A stretch of 64,000 nucleotides of DNA from UBA1141 sp963665155 (GCA_963665155.2 CAXXFI010000002.1:310001-374000), one strand, 5' to 3'. Counted from the stretch's first letter, positions 42,504 through 52,274 are shown. Numbers and translations: made by a program. Notes: generated by a model not told the origin, from the letters alone.

Positions 42504-43520
42504 ATGGAAGACACACGAAAGCCAGCAATCGCCATAACCATGGGGGATCCTTGCGGGATCGGCCCGGAGGTTGTGGTTAAAGCACTTGCCGATCCGGTGG
42601 TTTACGCAACCTGCCGCCCATTGGTGGTGGGCAACATATACGCTATGGAGCGGGCTGCGGAATTGACCGGCAGCTCCCTTAAAATACGTTCGTCGGAAGA
42701 CCCGTCGTCCGCAGGTCAAGACCCGACCGCAGTGGATGTGTTGGACATCGGCAATCTGAACTCGGAAGATATCACGGTGGGCAAAATCAACCCGGTCTGC
42801 GGCCAAGCGGCCATGGAGTGGGTCACCAAAGCGGGCCAACTGGCAATGGCGGGAACGATGGAGGCCCTGGCCACCGCGCCTCTAAACAAAGAGGCCGCCA
42901 GCCTGGCCGGATACAAGGCCATCGGCCACATGGAACTCTTGCAGGAGTTGACCGGGTCGGAAACCGTGGCGACCATGCTGATGGCTAAAAGCCTACGGGT
43001 AGTTCACCTGACTACCCACCGCTCCCTTCGCTTGGCCTGCGATTATGTTAAGAAAGACCGCATACTGCAATTCCTGCAAATAACCCATGACAGCTTTGTA
43101 AAATGGGGCTTCGAAAAGCCTCGCATCGCCGCCGCCGCACTGAACCCCCATGGCAGCGACGGTGGATTGCTAGGGAACGAAGAGGCTGAAGAAATCGCTC
43201 CGGCTGTGGCCGAAGCACAAAAACAGGGCATAAACGCCATGGGCCCGATTCCGGCGGACATTGTCTTTCATCACGCAATCGAGGGCCGTTACGATGTGGT
43301 TTTGGCTATGTTCCACGATCAAGGCCACATTGCGGTCAAGGTCCATAGATTTGAGGAAAGCATCACCGCCAACCTGGGACTGCCATTCGTTCGCACCTCA
43401 GTGGACCACGGCACAGCCTTCGACATTGCCGGGCAGGGAATTGCCACCCACGCCAGTATGTTGGAGTCCATACGATTGGCAGTGGCCCTGACCACAGGCA
43501 GCGGTCTTTCCGGTTTTTAG
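42504..43520 (+). CDS. pdxA: 4-hydroxythreonine-4-phosphate dehydrogenase family protein (PdxA)
   Basis: NAD-dependent, metal-dependent oxidoreductase of 338 residues. PdxA works in vitamin B6 synthesis (DXP-dependent route); PdxA2-type relatives act on phosphorylated sugar acids. It begins IAITMGDPCGIGPEVV and contains ATAPLNKEA, the first metal His in GHMELLQE, then HLTTHRSLRLACDYV, NPHGSDGGLLGNEEAEEI, MFHDQGHIAVK (His) and TSVDHGTAFDIAGQG (His). No other B6 gene is nearby, so B6 synthesis is only one possibility. Confidence 0.9.
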   Translation: MEDTRKPAIAITMGDPCGIGPEVVVKALADPVVYATCRPLVVGNIYAMERAAELTGSSLKIRSSEDPSSAGQDPTAVDVLDIGNLNSEDITVGKINPVCGQAAMEWVTKAGQLAMAGTMEALATAPLNKEAASLAGYKAIGHMELLQELTGSETVATMLMAKSLRVVHLTTHRSLRLACDYVKKDRILQFLQITHDSFVKWGFEKPRIAAAALNPHGSDGGLLGNEEAEEIAPAVAEAQKQGINAMGPIPADIVFHHAIEGRYDVVLAMFHDQGHIAVKVHRFEESITANLGLPFVRTSVDHGTAFDIAGQGIATHASMLESIRLAVALTTGSGLSGF

Positions 43521-43630
43521 GTCGCCTGTTTTTAGGTCCACTGCCGGATATTGCTTGCCAAGCAAACCGAGAATATACCTTAACCTAAATTTGCATCCCT
43601 AAATTCCCCAGTAACGATATAGGAACTGCC

Positions 43631-43659
43631 TGCTTACGGATGTCTCGGTGGGGTATAAT
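43631..43659 (+). promoter_or_regulatory. Candidate promoter of proC
   Basis: A perfect TATAAT (43654-43659) lies 17 bases after a poor TGCTTA, with ATG of proC 50 bases downstream. The -10 box is convincing and the -35 box is not. Confidence 0.4.
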
Positions 43660-43708
43660 TGGATTCAATATTAAAGGTAATCAAAATTGAGTCAGAGTAG
43701 TTAAAGCG

Positions 43709-44512
43709 ATGCGGCTTGCGTTTATAGGCGGAGGAACCATGGCGGAGGCCATCCTGAAGGGTGTGCTCGCCGCTAATTTGGCTGGCCCTCAGGACATCAA
43801 CGTAGGGGAACCTGTGACTGGTCGACGGGATTTGCTCACCACGCAATATGGGGTATCGGCGACGGAGAACAATCTGGAAGCCGTCAAGGACGCCGACTTG
43901 GTCATTTTGGCCATCAAGCCCCAGGACCTACCGTCGCTTTTCAGTCAAATAAAAGGCAAGTTAAGCGGAGATCAAACAGCGCTTTCAATTATTGCCGGCG
44001 CGAAAATGTCAACCTTGGCCCAAGGACTGGACCACCGGGCCATAATTCGAGTCATGCCCAATACACCAGCCCAGATAGGCGAAGGGATGAGCGTCTGGAC
44101 CTGTTCGGAAGAGGTCGCCCAGCCACCTCGTGCCTTGGCTCAGTCTGTATTGGCCACCGTGGGACAAGAAGTGTACGTTGACGACGAGAAATACCTGGAT
44201 ATGGCCACTGCGGTCAGCGGCAGCGGCCCGGCATACGTTTTCCTGATAATTGAGGCCCTGATCGACGCTGGTGTGTACGTGGGCCTACCCAGGGAAGCGG
44301 CCCGCATTGCGGCCCTGCAGACTATCTATGGAAGCACCAAATTGGTGATGGAAAGCGGGAAGTCTCCCGCCGAACTCAAAGCCATGGTTGTTTCCCCCGC
44401 TGGGACCACCGCAGAGGGCCTCCAGGTCTTGGAACGAGCCGGGGTGCCAGCGGCTATAGTAGACGCAGTCAACGCCGCGTATCTGAAGTCGATCAAGTTG
44501 GGCCAGGGTTAG
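43709..44512 (+). CDS. proC: Pyrroline-5-carboxylate reductase
   Basis: Last step of proline synthesis: reduces 1-pyrroline-5-carboxylate with NAD(P)H. It has 267 residues. It begins with the dinucleotide-binding LAFIGGGTMAEAILKGVL, followed by LVILAIKPQDLPSLF, VMPNTPAQIGEGM, ATAVSGSGPAYVFLIIEAL, and the C-terminal signature VVSPAGTTAEGLQVLERAGV. It is followed after 12 bases by a YggT gene, the frequent proC-yggT order. Confidence 0.95.
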   Translation: MRLAFIGGGTMAEAILKGVLAANLAGPQDINVGEPVTGRRDLLTTQYGVSATENNLEAVKDADLVILAIKPQDLPSLFSQIKGKLSGDQTALSIIAGAKMSTLAQGLDHRAIIRVMPNTPAQIGEGMSVWTCSEEVAQPPRALAQSVLATVGQEVYVDDEKYLDMATAVSGSGPAYVFLIIEALIDAGVYVGLPREAARIAALQTIYGSTKLVMESGKSPAELKAMVVSPAGTTAEGLQVLERAGVPAAIVDAVNAAYLKSIKLGQG

Positions 44513-44524
44513 GAGAAGGGCCTC

Positions 44525-44779
44525 TTGCTTGATTTCATCGTGAATGTCGTTTTCGGGTTTTTCTTCGCTTGTATATTGGGTAGAACGCTGCTTTCTTACA
44601 TAGTACCCATGAGCGGCAGCAGGCCTCATCCCACCCTCGTAAGCGCTCAAAGATTTGTTTTTCAGGTGACCGAGCCGTTCCTAGGGCCCATTCGGCGTTA
44701 CCTGACCTTTGGCGTTTTCGACTTCAGTCCTATGGTGGTAATGATAGTATTGGTCATCATCTGGAAAGGCATCGTTTAA
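44525..44779 (+). CDS. YggT family membrane protein
   Basis: An 84-residue protein with two membrane segments (IVNVVFGFFFACILGRTLLSYI and VVMIVLVIIWKGIV) separated by a cytoplasmic loop with VTEPFLGPIRRYL, the YggT hallmark. The start is TTG with AGGAGAAGG upstream. The family is linked by context to proC and to osmotic or division functions; the exact role is unknown. Co-transcribed with proC. Confidence 0.9.
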   Translation: MLDFIVNVVFGFFFACILGRTLLSYIVPMSGSRPHPTLVSAQRFVFQVTEPFLGPIRRYLTFGVFDFSPMVVMIVLVIIWKGIV

Positions 44780-45003
44780 TTTACTCCGCATTTAGGGATT
44801 TACACTAGTCACACCCCATCGTTGGGCGTGGTATGAAATTCCAGGATTTAGAGACCATCCGTCAAAGAAATCGCAAGTCTTGACCCTGCTGGGTCACCTG
44901 GCTACAATTAACCCGCGAATCTTTCTGCTAAACATTTCGCTAATTCCGCTGATATTTCCGGGAATCTTTTATTAGCACCCACATGGACCGGGATTAACCG
45001 TAT

Positions 45004-45336
45004 ATGCACCAACAAGAAATGCTTAAGGGCAACACCGAAACCCTCTTGCTTGCCCTGCTGGAAGTCGAGCCGAAATACGGCTACCAGATCGTTAAAGAGG
45101 TGGAAAAACGCAGCAGCGGCTATTTCGCCTTTAAAGAAGGGACCCTTTACCCGGCGCTACACCGGTTGGAAAAAGCGAACTTAGTGGAAGGCGCATGGCA
45201 GGACACCCCCAACAATGTTCGCCGCCGCTACTACAAGATAACCGCGAAAGGCATCCAGGCGCTGGAGGAGCGGTTCAAAGAATGGCAGAAGTTCACGCAA
45301 GCAATGAATTCCATCATGTTGCCCGAAGCCACCTGA
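45004..45336 (+). CDS. PadR family transcriptional regulator
   Basis: A 110-residue winged-helix repressor. Typical motifs: LKGNTETLLLALLEVEPKYGYQIVKEVEKRS, FKEGTLYPALHRLEKANLVEG and RRYYKITAKGIQALEE. It lies upstream of a HAAS-domain membrane protein gene, a very common pairing in which PadR represses the pair and the membrane protein senses envelope stress. The ATG is not preceded by a clear ribosome site. Confidence 0.92.
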   Translation: MHQQEMLKGNTETLLLALLEVEPKYGYQIVKEVEKRSSGYFAFKEGTLYPALHRLEKANLVEGAWQDTPNNVRRRYYKITAKGIQALEERFKEWQKFTQAMNSIMLPEAT

Positions 45337-45464
45337 TACCCTTCATTTGAAGATTCACCGGTGGAATTAGTGGAAGAATTACCGGAATATTCTCTGGAAG
45401 TCTCTCGGAAAACCTAGTGCAAGATTCGCAGAAAGTCTCGTCTAAATTTTCGTCAGGCTGACCA

Positions 45465-46475
45465 ATGGCATCAGAGCTAACAACCTACCTCCACTCCCTG
45501 GCCCGCCGTCTCCATTTGGAGCCTGGTGAAGAACAGGATATCCTGTTGGAACTCGAAGGGCATTTGGAGGACAAGGCCGCTGAGTTGGAGGCCCAAGGTC
45601 TGGACCGGGAGACCGCTTATCAGCTAGCCGTCCAAGAAATGGGTGCCCCAGGACCAGTAGCCAGCGGTTTGTACAACGTCCATAGCCCCAGTGTCTGGCG
45701 GGACGTTATTTTGGCCACGTTGCCCCACTTCTTGCTGGCGTCTCTCTTCGCCCTGCACCTCTGGAGCCAATACTTTCTGGTGACATTGTTGGTGATCGGT
45801 GTTGCCTTGGTCACCTGGAAAAACTGGAGGGCAGGCAATCCCAGCAAGTGGTCATACTCCTGGATGGGATATTCTCTGGCCGCCCCAACCCTCTCTTGGC
45901 TGCTCGCCCTAATTACTTTGTCCTACGGAGCGTGGACGCTGGTTACCACCGGCCACCTCCCATTCAACGTCGTGCTGTTCTTCTTACTTGTGGGTTACAT
46001 TCCGTTCTCCATGTGGATTGTGTTCCGGTTTGCCCGCAAAGTGATGCGCCGGGATTGGCTACTGGCTTCGTTGACTGCACTGCCTTTCCCGTTTTTGACA
46101 TCTTGGGTCCTGTTCCTAGACTGGCAGGGGGGGTTGTGGAGCAGCGGCGCAGATGGTAAGGACACCAGCGACACGTCTCTTGCGTTTATATTCCTGGCAT
46201 TGGCGGTAACGACGGCGGTATTCCTAAAGATTGGGCCTCGACCAATAAAAATCGGACTGCTCACCCTTACCACGGCTATCTTGGTAACTATTTCCGCAGT
46301 AGCCTTGCCCGTGTCATTGAGTGTTGTTGCGGTTTTGATGATGATCGTGGCATCAGTAGTGTTCTTGCTCAGCCCGGCCGTGGTCGAGTCCAAGCGTAAC
46401 CAACGCCAGTCCCAAAGGGGCGAACTCGAGTCAGGTGGTGAGGTGGTAACTCATTGGTTTTGCAACACGACGTAG
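45465..46475 (+). CDS. HAAS-domain membrane protein
   Basis: A 336-residue protein. Residues 1-70 form the HAAS (helical, PadR-associated) signalling domain (LEPGEEQDILLELEGHLEDKAAELEAQG, then TAYQLAVQEMGAP). The rest has about eight membrane segments (for example LLASLFALHLWSQYFLVTLLVIG and VVLFFLLVGYIPFSMWIVF) with a C-terminal cytoplasmic tail. It probably works with the PadR regulator 130 bases upstream. The last 22 bases overlap the DegV gene. No transport motif was recognised. Confidence 0.8.
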   Translation: MASELTTYLHSLARRLHLEPGEEQDILLELEGHLEDKAAELEAQGLDRETAYQLAVQEMGAPGPVASGLYNVHSPSVWRDVILATLPHFLLASLFALHLWSQYFLVTLLVIGVALVTWKNWRAGNPSKWSYSWMGYSLAAPTLSWLLALITLSYGAWTLVTTGHLPFNVVLFFLLVGYIPFSMWIVFRFARKVMRRDWLLASLTALPFPFLTSWVLFLDWQGGLWSSGADGKDTSDTSLAFIFLALAVTTAVFLKIGPRPIKIGLLTLTTAILVTISAVALPVSLSVVAVLMMIVASVVFLLSPAVVESKRNQRQSQRGELESGGEVVTHWFCNTT

Positions 46476-47407
46476 CCGTCGTGGTGGACAGCAGTAGCTG
46501 CCTGCCCGAAGACTTGCTGCGGAAGTGGAACATAACTGTCGTTCCCCATGAGCTGATTATTGACCAACGCTCTTTGCGGGACGGGGTGGACATCCAACCC
46601 ACCGAATTCTATCGTTTGCTGTCTGAAAACGACTCGGCAAAGATTACCACCGCTGCGCCCCAACCTCGTCAATTTCTGGACGCATTTATTGCTGCCAGCC
46701 AAACCGCCTCCAACGTCCTGTGTTTAACCCTTTCACCCCAATTTAGCGCTACCTACCGTTCAGCCTGCGCGGCCGCCACCATGTCCAACGGCGCATCCCC
46801 AGCAAAATCGGTAGGCGGACCCGCTTCCGCCACGCCGGCCGGAGCGAAAATTAAGGTCGTCGACAGCAAGGCGGCCGCTGGCGGCTCCGGCCTGATAGCT
46901 TTGGCCGCCGCTCGCTGGGCCCACGAGGGACGTTCCTTGGACGAAGTGGTGGAGAAAGTAGATGGCCTAACCCCCAAGGTAAACCTGCTGGCCTATTTGG
47001 ACACTCTGCGCTATCTTAGCCGCAGCGGTAGGGTGCATAAGATAGCAGCTTGGGCGGGCACCATGCTGAGCATCAAACCCCTAACCGAATTGAAGCTAGG
47101 CGAAGCCCGAATGCTGGAAAGACCCCGAAGCCGGGCGAAAGCCAAGGAACGGATGCTGGCTGTGATGCGCCAACGGGTCGCCGATTTACCGGTGGTAGTC
47201 AACGTTATGGAAGCCGACGCCATTGAAGAAGCCAGAGATTTGTCCCAACGCATCCAATCCGAGTTTAATTGCCGTGAACTTATCGTCAGCCAGTTCACCC
47301 CGGTGATGGGGCTTCACACAGGGCCTGGGTTGCTGGGAGTCGCTTTTTACACCGTTGAGCCCGACCAACCCGATGATCCGCAGATCGCTCCGGAGGATGG
47401 CGGATAA
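46454..47407 (+). CDS. DegV family fatty-acid-binding protein
   Basis: A 317-residue DegV/FakB-type protein. FakB proteins present bound fatty acids to the FakA kinase. Motifs: VAVVVDSSSCLPEDL, VVPHELII, TAAPQPRQFLDAF, VLCLTLSPQFSATYRSA, and the second domain VNLLAYLDTLRYLSRSGRVHK with LSIKPLTELK and a C-terminal GLHTGPGLLGVAFY. An Ala/Gly/Pro-rich insertion (NGASPAKSVGGPASATPAGA) sits after the first domain. Start TTG, with GAGGTGG about 8 bases upstream. A fakA gene is not in the window. Confidence 0.9.
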   Translation: MVLQHDVAVVVDSSSCLPEDLLRKWNITVVPHELIIDQRSLRDGVDIQPTEFYRLLSENDSAKITTAAPQPRQFLDAFIAASQTASNVLCLTLSPQFSATYRSACAAATMSNGASPAKSVGGPASATPAGAKIKVVDSKAAAGGSGLIALAAARWAHEGRSLDEVVEKVDGLTPKVNLLAYLDTLRYLSRSGRVHKIAAWAGTMLSIKPLTELKLGEARMLERPRSRAKAKERMLAVMRQRVADLPVVVNVMEADAIEEARDLSQRIQSEFNCRELIVSQFTPVMGLHTGPGLLGVAFYTVEPDQPDDPQIAPEDGG

Positions 47408-47497
47408 TCCCAACGATAAACCGATCCGCGGCATTAAGGCTGATTTGCCTCGTAACGTTGCTTATTTGAAACAGTTGAGCCAGGATTCGGAGCGGCA

Positions 47498-48214
47498 ATG
47501 AGTCTCTACCCGGCCATAAACAAAAAACAAGCCGACGCCCAACAGGCGCAGGTACTCCCAGACGCCGAAACGCTGCGACTTGAATTGAATAAGGACGGCT
47601 CCACCGGCACAATTTCCCAAGACCCTATTTCCCCCGGCACAATTCCCCAAGACACTAATTCTACCGGCGCTGTTTCCCACGAAAGCCCGATTTTGGTCGT
47701 GCTTTGTGGGTTGCCAGGTACCGGCAAGTCCCATTTTGCCAGGGAGTTGACCAAGCTGTTGCCGTTCCGTGTCTTGGAGAGCGACAGAATTCGCAAGGCG
47801 CTGGTGGCAAAGCCACAATACACTCGCGGGGAGCACAGCCGAGTATTCAAAGTTTGCCATTACTTGATCGAAGAATACCTGGGCGAATCTCAACGGGTCC
47901 TGTTCGATGCCACCAACCTGACGGAGAACTTTCGCCTGCCACTACGTCAGATTAGTCAAAGGCAGAACGCCCGATTGGTGTTCGTGCACCTGGAAGCTCC
48001 CCGAGACCTGATCCGCCAACGGCTACAGCGTCGGGAAAAAGAACGGGAAACGGGAAACCGTCCCGGAAATTACTCCGATGCCGGTTGGCTGATTTATTGC
48101 CGGTTGGCTCCATACGACGAACCGATTGAAGGGGACCATCTGTCGGTTGACACGTCGACGGACATTTCCGGTACCGTAAATGACGTAGTTCGACTGGCTA
48201 CTGAGTCTGACTAG
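47498..48214 (+). CDS. P-loop kinase (AAA_33-type)
   Basis: A 238-residue nucleotide-binding protein. The P-loop is VVLCGLPGTGKSHFARELTK, followed by FRVLESDRIRKAL, LFDATNLTENFRLPL (like the FDATN motif of small-molecule kinases such as polynucleotide kinase or zeta-toxin relatives), and VFVHLEAPRDLIRQRLQRREKE. The N-terminal 60 residues are low-complexity, including three copies of a 10-residue repeat from a 30-bp tandem repeat (47603-47692). The substrate is unknown. Confidence 0.85.
   Translation: MSLYPAINKKQADAQQAQVLPDAETLRLELNKDGSTGTISQDPISPGTIPQDTNSTGAVSHESPILVVLCGLPGTGKSHFARELTKLLPFRVLESDRIRKALVAKPQYTRGEHSRVFKVCHYLIEEYLGESQRVLFDATNLTENFRLPLRQISQRQNARLVFVHLEAPRDLIRQRLQRREKERETGNRPGNYSDAGWLIYCRLAPYDEPIEGDHLSVDTSTDISGTVNDVVRLATESD
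47603..47692. repeat. 30-bp in-frame tandem repeat, three copies
   Basis: Units begin at 47603, 47633 and 47663, each of the type CCGGCACAATTTCCCAAGAC plus 10 bases, and encode GTISQDPISP-like decapeptides in the N-terminal part of the kinase. Confidence 0.8.
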
Positions 48215-48282
48215 CAGGTGTTTTGCAGCGCCCGGATTTTTTGGCAAATAGCCCTTTGAAAGCTAAAGCTTAGGAGAGGTAC

Positions 48283-49697
48283 ATGCGAATCACAGTCACC
48301 ACCGGCGACGTTACCAGCACCGAAACCCCGGCTTTGGTGGTCAACCTTTTCGCAGGCGTAACCGAGCCGGGTGGAGCCACGGGTGCGGTGGATAGGGCTT
48401 TGGACGGAATTATCAGCCAACTGATCAATGAAGGCGAAATCAAAGGCAAAGCCGGAGACATTGCGTTGATCCATACCCTGGGAAAAATTGCTCCGGCCCG
48501 GGTAATCGTCGCCGGACTGGGACCAGCCGACAAGTTCGACGCTCAAGTGGTGCGGCAGGTAGCAGCCGATGTGGCGCGTTACCTGCGGCAGAAAGGAATC
48601 AAAAAGGCGGTAACCATTGCCCACGGTGCTGGCGTAGGCGGCCTGGAACCCAAGGCATCCGGGCAGGCCATAGCCGAAGGCAGCCTTCTGGGTCTCTACA
48701 AATTCGGCTCCTACATGTCCAACGGCAACCAGGCCGAATTTGAAGAACTGACCATCGTGGAGCAAGACTCCAGCCGCGCCCGCGAAATTGAGGCAGGCGT
48801 CGCCGCCGGTGTAGTTGCTGCGGAGGCCACTATCTTGGCGCGAGACATGGTCAACGAACCAGCCAACATGATGACCCCAACCCACATGGCGGAAATCGCT
48901 CGCCGGGTCGCCGAATCGGAGGGGCTGACCTTAAACATCTTGGATGCACCCCAGATGAAGGAAATGGGCATGGGCGCACTGCTGGGGGTGGCCCAAGGTA
49001 GCGATGAGCCGCCCAAACTGATAGTCCTGGGCTATCACGGTGACCCGGGGACAACCCCGGCAACAACCTTGGCCTGGTGGGCAAGGGGATCACCTTCGAC
49101 ACCGGTGGGATATCGCTGAAGCAGCCCGGTGGCATGGAAGCCATGAAGGGCGACATGGCCGGTGGCGCTTCGGTTATCGCCGCCATGAAAATGATCGGCC
49201 AGGAAAAACCGAAGATCAACGTCACGGGCATAATTGCCGCCACCGAGAACATGCCCAGTGGATCCGCCCAGCGCCCCGGTGATGTGGTTCGGGCCATGAA
49301 TGGCAAGACTATCGAGGGAATTAACACCGACGCCGAAGGGCGGTTGGTCTTGGCCGACGCTCTGTGCTATGCCCGAGAGCAAGGCCTGAACCGACTGGTG
49401 GACGTGACAACCCTGACCGGCGCGATGGTCACTACGTTGGGGAAGGCCTGCACCGGCGTGATGGGCAACAATCAGGAATTTTTGGACCAAGTGACTGCTG
49501 CCGGGCGGCAGGCGGGTTCCATAAGCGCCGCTTTCCTATTGGCCGAGTTCGTGGGGGACACTCCTTGGGTGCACATGGATATAGCTGGGACTTCCACCGC
49601 CGATAGGACCAAGGGCCACCAGGTCAAGGGCGCAACGGGAGTCCCCGCTCGGACCCTGGCCCGGCTAGCAAGCAATCTGGCGGAGAATGCGCTGTAA
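48283..49697 (+). pseudogene. pepA: M17 leucyl aminopeptidase, broken by a one-base frameshift
   Basis: Cytosolic zinc aminopeptidase that would be 471 residues if intact. The N-terminal domain and the first part of the catalytic domain (ARDMVNEPANMMTPTHMAEIA, PPKLIVLGYHGDPG) are in one frame to 49119. The rest, GLVGKGITFDTGGISLK, MKGDMAGGASVIAAM, the signature NTDAEGRLVLADAL and HMDIAGTS, is one frame over. Family sequence fits exactly if one G is added to the GGGG run at 49047-49050. All metal and catalytic residues remain. Either a real mutation or a homopolymer sequencing error. The ATG has TAGGAGAGG upstream. Confidence 0.9.
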
Positions 49698-50064
49698 GGC
49701 AAAGATTGCCGGGCGGCAGCGCAATCCCGTCTAATTACTCGTATTTGGAGCAAGTCGTTCCTTGAACATGGCGCCTGGTGCGTCTTTCCGGCGAAGGAGT
49801 TTGTGATATATTGCCAGGAAACCGCCCGAGTGACAGATTTCGTTCCTGAGTTTGGGCGTCTTTTGTCTCTAAATATGATTAATTCACAAACTCGAAGGCC
49901 GGAAAGACGAATAAGACCATCCGAGCCGAATTCCCCAACACGTCCGGTATCTGGTCCTGCATTTAAAACGCGATTGCCCTGTGCCGGGAGGTTGACCCCC
50001 AAAGCCACCACCTGGCTCATGCTATAATTGCGGGCAGTCTAGACTCAATATGGAGGATTGAAAA
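49698..50064. other. Intergenic region between pepA and the VOC gene
   Basis: About 370 bases. An extended -10 (TGCTATAAT, 50020-50028) lies 36 bases before the VOC ATG. A 74-codon open frame at 49803-50027 has no family features and is rejected. Confidence 0.45.
50020..50028 (+). promoter_or_regulatory. Extended -10 promoter element of the VOC gene
   Basis: TGCTATAAT is a perfect extended -10. The -35 region is poor, as allowed for this promoter class. GGAGG at about 50052-50056 precedes the ATG at 50065. Confidence 0.45.
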
Positions 50065-50538
50065 ATGCCAGGAATTGAAGGTCTAGGGCACGTCGGTATT
50101 TACGCAGACAATATTGTGAAGCAGAGAGATTTTTGGACCCGCGTTATGGGACTGAAAATCGCCGATGAGGACTTGGATGGCCGGGGCATGTGCTTCCTCA
50201 GTTCCGACCCGGAGCGCGAGCACCATGAGTTCGTACTGATGAAGGGCAAGGAAGCACCCGAGGGCGTAAAGGTAATCCAGCAAATTTCCTTTATTGTCCC
50301 AACAATCGACGACCTGCGGGAACATTACCATAGGCTACAAGCTGAGAACGTGAAGATCGACCGGATCGTCAGCCACGGCAATGCCTTTGGCATGTACTTC
50401 TTCGACCCGGAAGGCAACCGGATCGAGCTTTACTACAAGACAGGTTTCAAAGTTCCACAGCCTCATGGCGACCTAATCGACCTCGATGAGCCCAACGAGA
50501 AATTGTTGGCCGACGCCAGGGCATTGATTCCCAGCTAG
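50065..50538 (+). CDS. VOC family protein (glyoxalase / extradiol dioxygenase-like)
   Basis: A 157-residue vicinal oxygen chelate protein. It has two beta-alpha-beta-beta-beta modules with GHVGIYADNIVKQRDFW (His9 as metal ligand), EREHHEFVLMKG (His) and SHGNAFGMYFFDPEGNRIELYY (Glu). The metal triad His-His-Glu fits extradiol dioxygenase-like proteins rather than glyoxalase I. The substrate is unknown. It is preceded by an extended -10 promoter and GGAGG, and followed by a strong terminator, so it is a one-gene unit. Confidence 0.88.
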   Translation: MPGIEGLGHVGIYADNIVKQRDFWTRVMGLKIADEDLDGRGMCFLSSDPEREHHEFVLMKGKEAPEGVKVIQQISFIVPTIDDLREHYHRLQAENVKIDRIVSHGNAFGMYFFDPEGNRIELYYKTGFKVPQPHGDLIDLDEPNEKLLADARALIPS

Positions 50539-50589
50539 CCGGAATCGGGTTCTGATACCCGGATATTAATCGGCGCAAAGCCTGAAACC

Positions 50590-50629
50590 AAAAACGACCG
50601 TTGTTGTTAACCTAACAATGGTCGTTTTT
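50590..50629. terminator. Intrinsic terminator after the VOC gene
   Basis: AAAAACGACCGTTGTT and AACAATGGTCGTTTTT (16 bp, one G-U) with an 8-base loop, ending in TTTTT. Confidence 0.85.
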
Positions 50630-50896
50630 GCTGCCGTGGCGTTTCAGCGCACAAATGCGCCCACCATCGTTAAGTTCAGGTAGGATTTACAGTTCGCTCG
50701 TGATCTGAAGGCCAATCAATGGATGTATGATGGACTTTTGTCCCATTCCCCCAACCGCTTCATCGGCCGGAGCGACCGATGGCGTTTTTTGGTTAGACAT
50801 CAAGTGAGAATCCGAGAATTTTGTCTGCGGCCAAGGCTCCAATCTCCAGCGAACCAACCCGGGTCTAGATTCGGGCTTTAGACCGGGAAATTCAGC

Positions 50897-52274
50897 GTGA
50901 GCAGCATCAACGCCCAACCGTACTCCGAGCTTCCGAAAAGCTTCCATCAATGGAAGTGGCGGGTCTTGCTGGCTTTTTCCTTCTTTTACTTGTTCCTTTA
51001 CCTGGGCAGGTTTAACTTTTGGCCCATTGCGCCTTTGGTCAAAGACCCCATTGACGGGTTGGGTCAAAGACCCCATTGACGGGTTGGGTCAAAGACCCCA
51101 TTGACGGGTTGGGTCAAAGACCCCATTGACGGGTTGGGTCAAAGACCCCATTGACGGGTTGGGTCTGAGCAACATTGAAGTTGGCATTATCAACGCAATG
51201 CTGCTCTGGGGGTTCGGCTTGGGGGACTTGGTGCATGGCCGTTTCGCCGAAAACTACGGGTTGCGCCTTTGGATATTGATTGGCGGGATATTGACCGCTG
51301 TTTTTAACTTCATTACCAGCTTCGCCACGTCCGCCGTGACTATGGCCATACCCTTTGGCATGGCTGGGTTCGTGAACGCCGCCTGCTGGGCCCCCGGCAT
51401 CAGCATGATCTCCCAATGGTGGCCCCGGCGTGACCGTGGAATGGCTATGGGAATCATTGGCACGGAGGCTTGGGGCGCAATGCTACTTATGTGGTGGATC
51501 ACCGGCATGGTGGGTGCGGAGTTCGGTTGGCGCGCCGCCTTCCGGTATCCCCCGCTGGCCATCATATTATTAGGCTTGCTGGTTTATTTTGTAGCCCGGG
51601 ACTGCCCCGCCGACGTAGGACTGCCCGACTACATCGAAGATGACGCCGTGTCGGCTGAACCGGAAGCGATCGACCCGGAACGGCTCAAGGGCCTGGGTCC
51701 CTACAAGGAACTCCTCTCCAACCCCCGGTTTGTGTTGGCGAGCCACGTAAAGGGCCTGGAAAACGTGGTCCGATATGGCCTGACCACCTGGGTGCCAATT
51801 TACTACTCCGAGGAGGGCGGACTTTCGATTGAGTCCACCATTTTCCTCACAGTGCTACTGCCATTGGGATACTTAATAGCTCCCCCCATTTCCGGCCTCA
51901 TTTCCGATCGTTTGCTCAACAGCGCCCGGCGTCCTATGGTAATAGCATCCTGCGCCATCAGCACCGTGGTATTAATTGTAATCGCGTACGCCCCACCGGT
52001 TAACGTTACCTTGGGCGCAATCTTGCTGCTAATAGGCGGTCTTTCAATGGGAATGTCACCCATGTCCACTCTGGCGGTGGACATCGCGGGAAGGAGAATG
52101 TCCGGCACGGCTTCCGGATTGCTGGACGCTCACGGGTATGCCTACGCTGGACTTCAAGCCATCGTATTCAGTGTGCTGCTGGACATGGCAGGCAGCCCTT
52201 GGACCCTGGTTTTTCTGGTAATGGCCGGGACCCGCATACTATCCGGTTTTATGATTCGTGGGGTGAGGGTCTAG
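50897..52274 (+). pseudogene. MFS transporter interrupted by 25-bp tandem repeats
   Basis: If the repeats were reduced to one copy the gene would encode 425 residues with 12 membrane segments, like the organophosphate:phosphate antiporter or related MFS families. The N-terminus (GTG at 50897, WKWRVLLAFSFFYLFLYLGR, then VKDPIDGLG) is in one frame and stops at 51077-51079 inside repeat copy 2. The remaining 370 or so residues (LSNIEVGIINAMLLWGFGLG, then MAIPFGMAGFVNAACWAPG) are in another frame to 52274. Motif RRDRGMAMGIIGTEAWG marks the MFS loop. Only a single repeat copy keeps the frame. No ribosome site precedes any restart, so the gene is off in this genome. Confidence 0.85.
51037..51161. 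repeat. 25-bp perfect tandem repeat, five copies
   Basis: Unit GGTCAAAGACCCCATTGACG plus GGTTG occurs five times without a mismatch (starts 51037, 51062, 51087, 51112, 51137). Each copy contains a small palindrome GGGTC-AAA-GACCC. The length 25 is not divisible by three. Confidence 0.97.

Noticed and set aside
49803..50027. 74-codon open frame upstream of the VOC gene
   Set aside because: It overlaps the probable promoter and has no family features.
51037..51161. CRISPR array
   Set aside because: The 25-bp copies follow each other with no spacers and lie inside a coding region; there are no cas genes.
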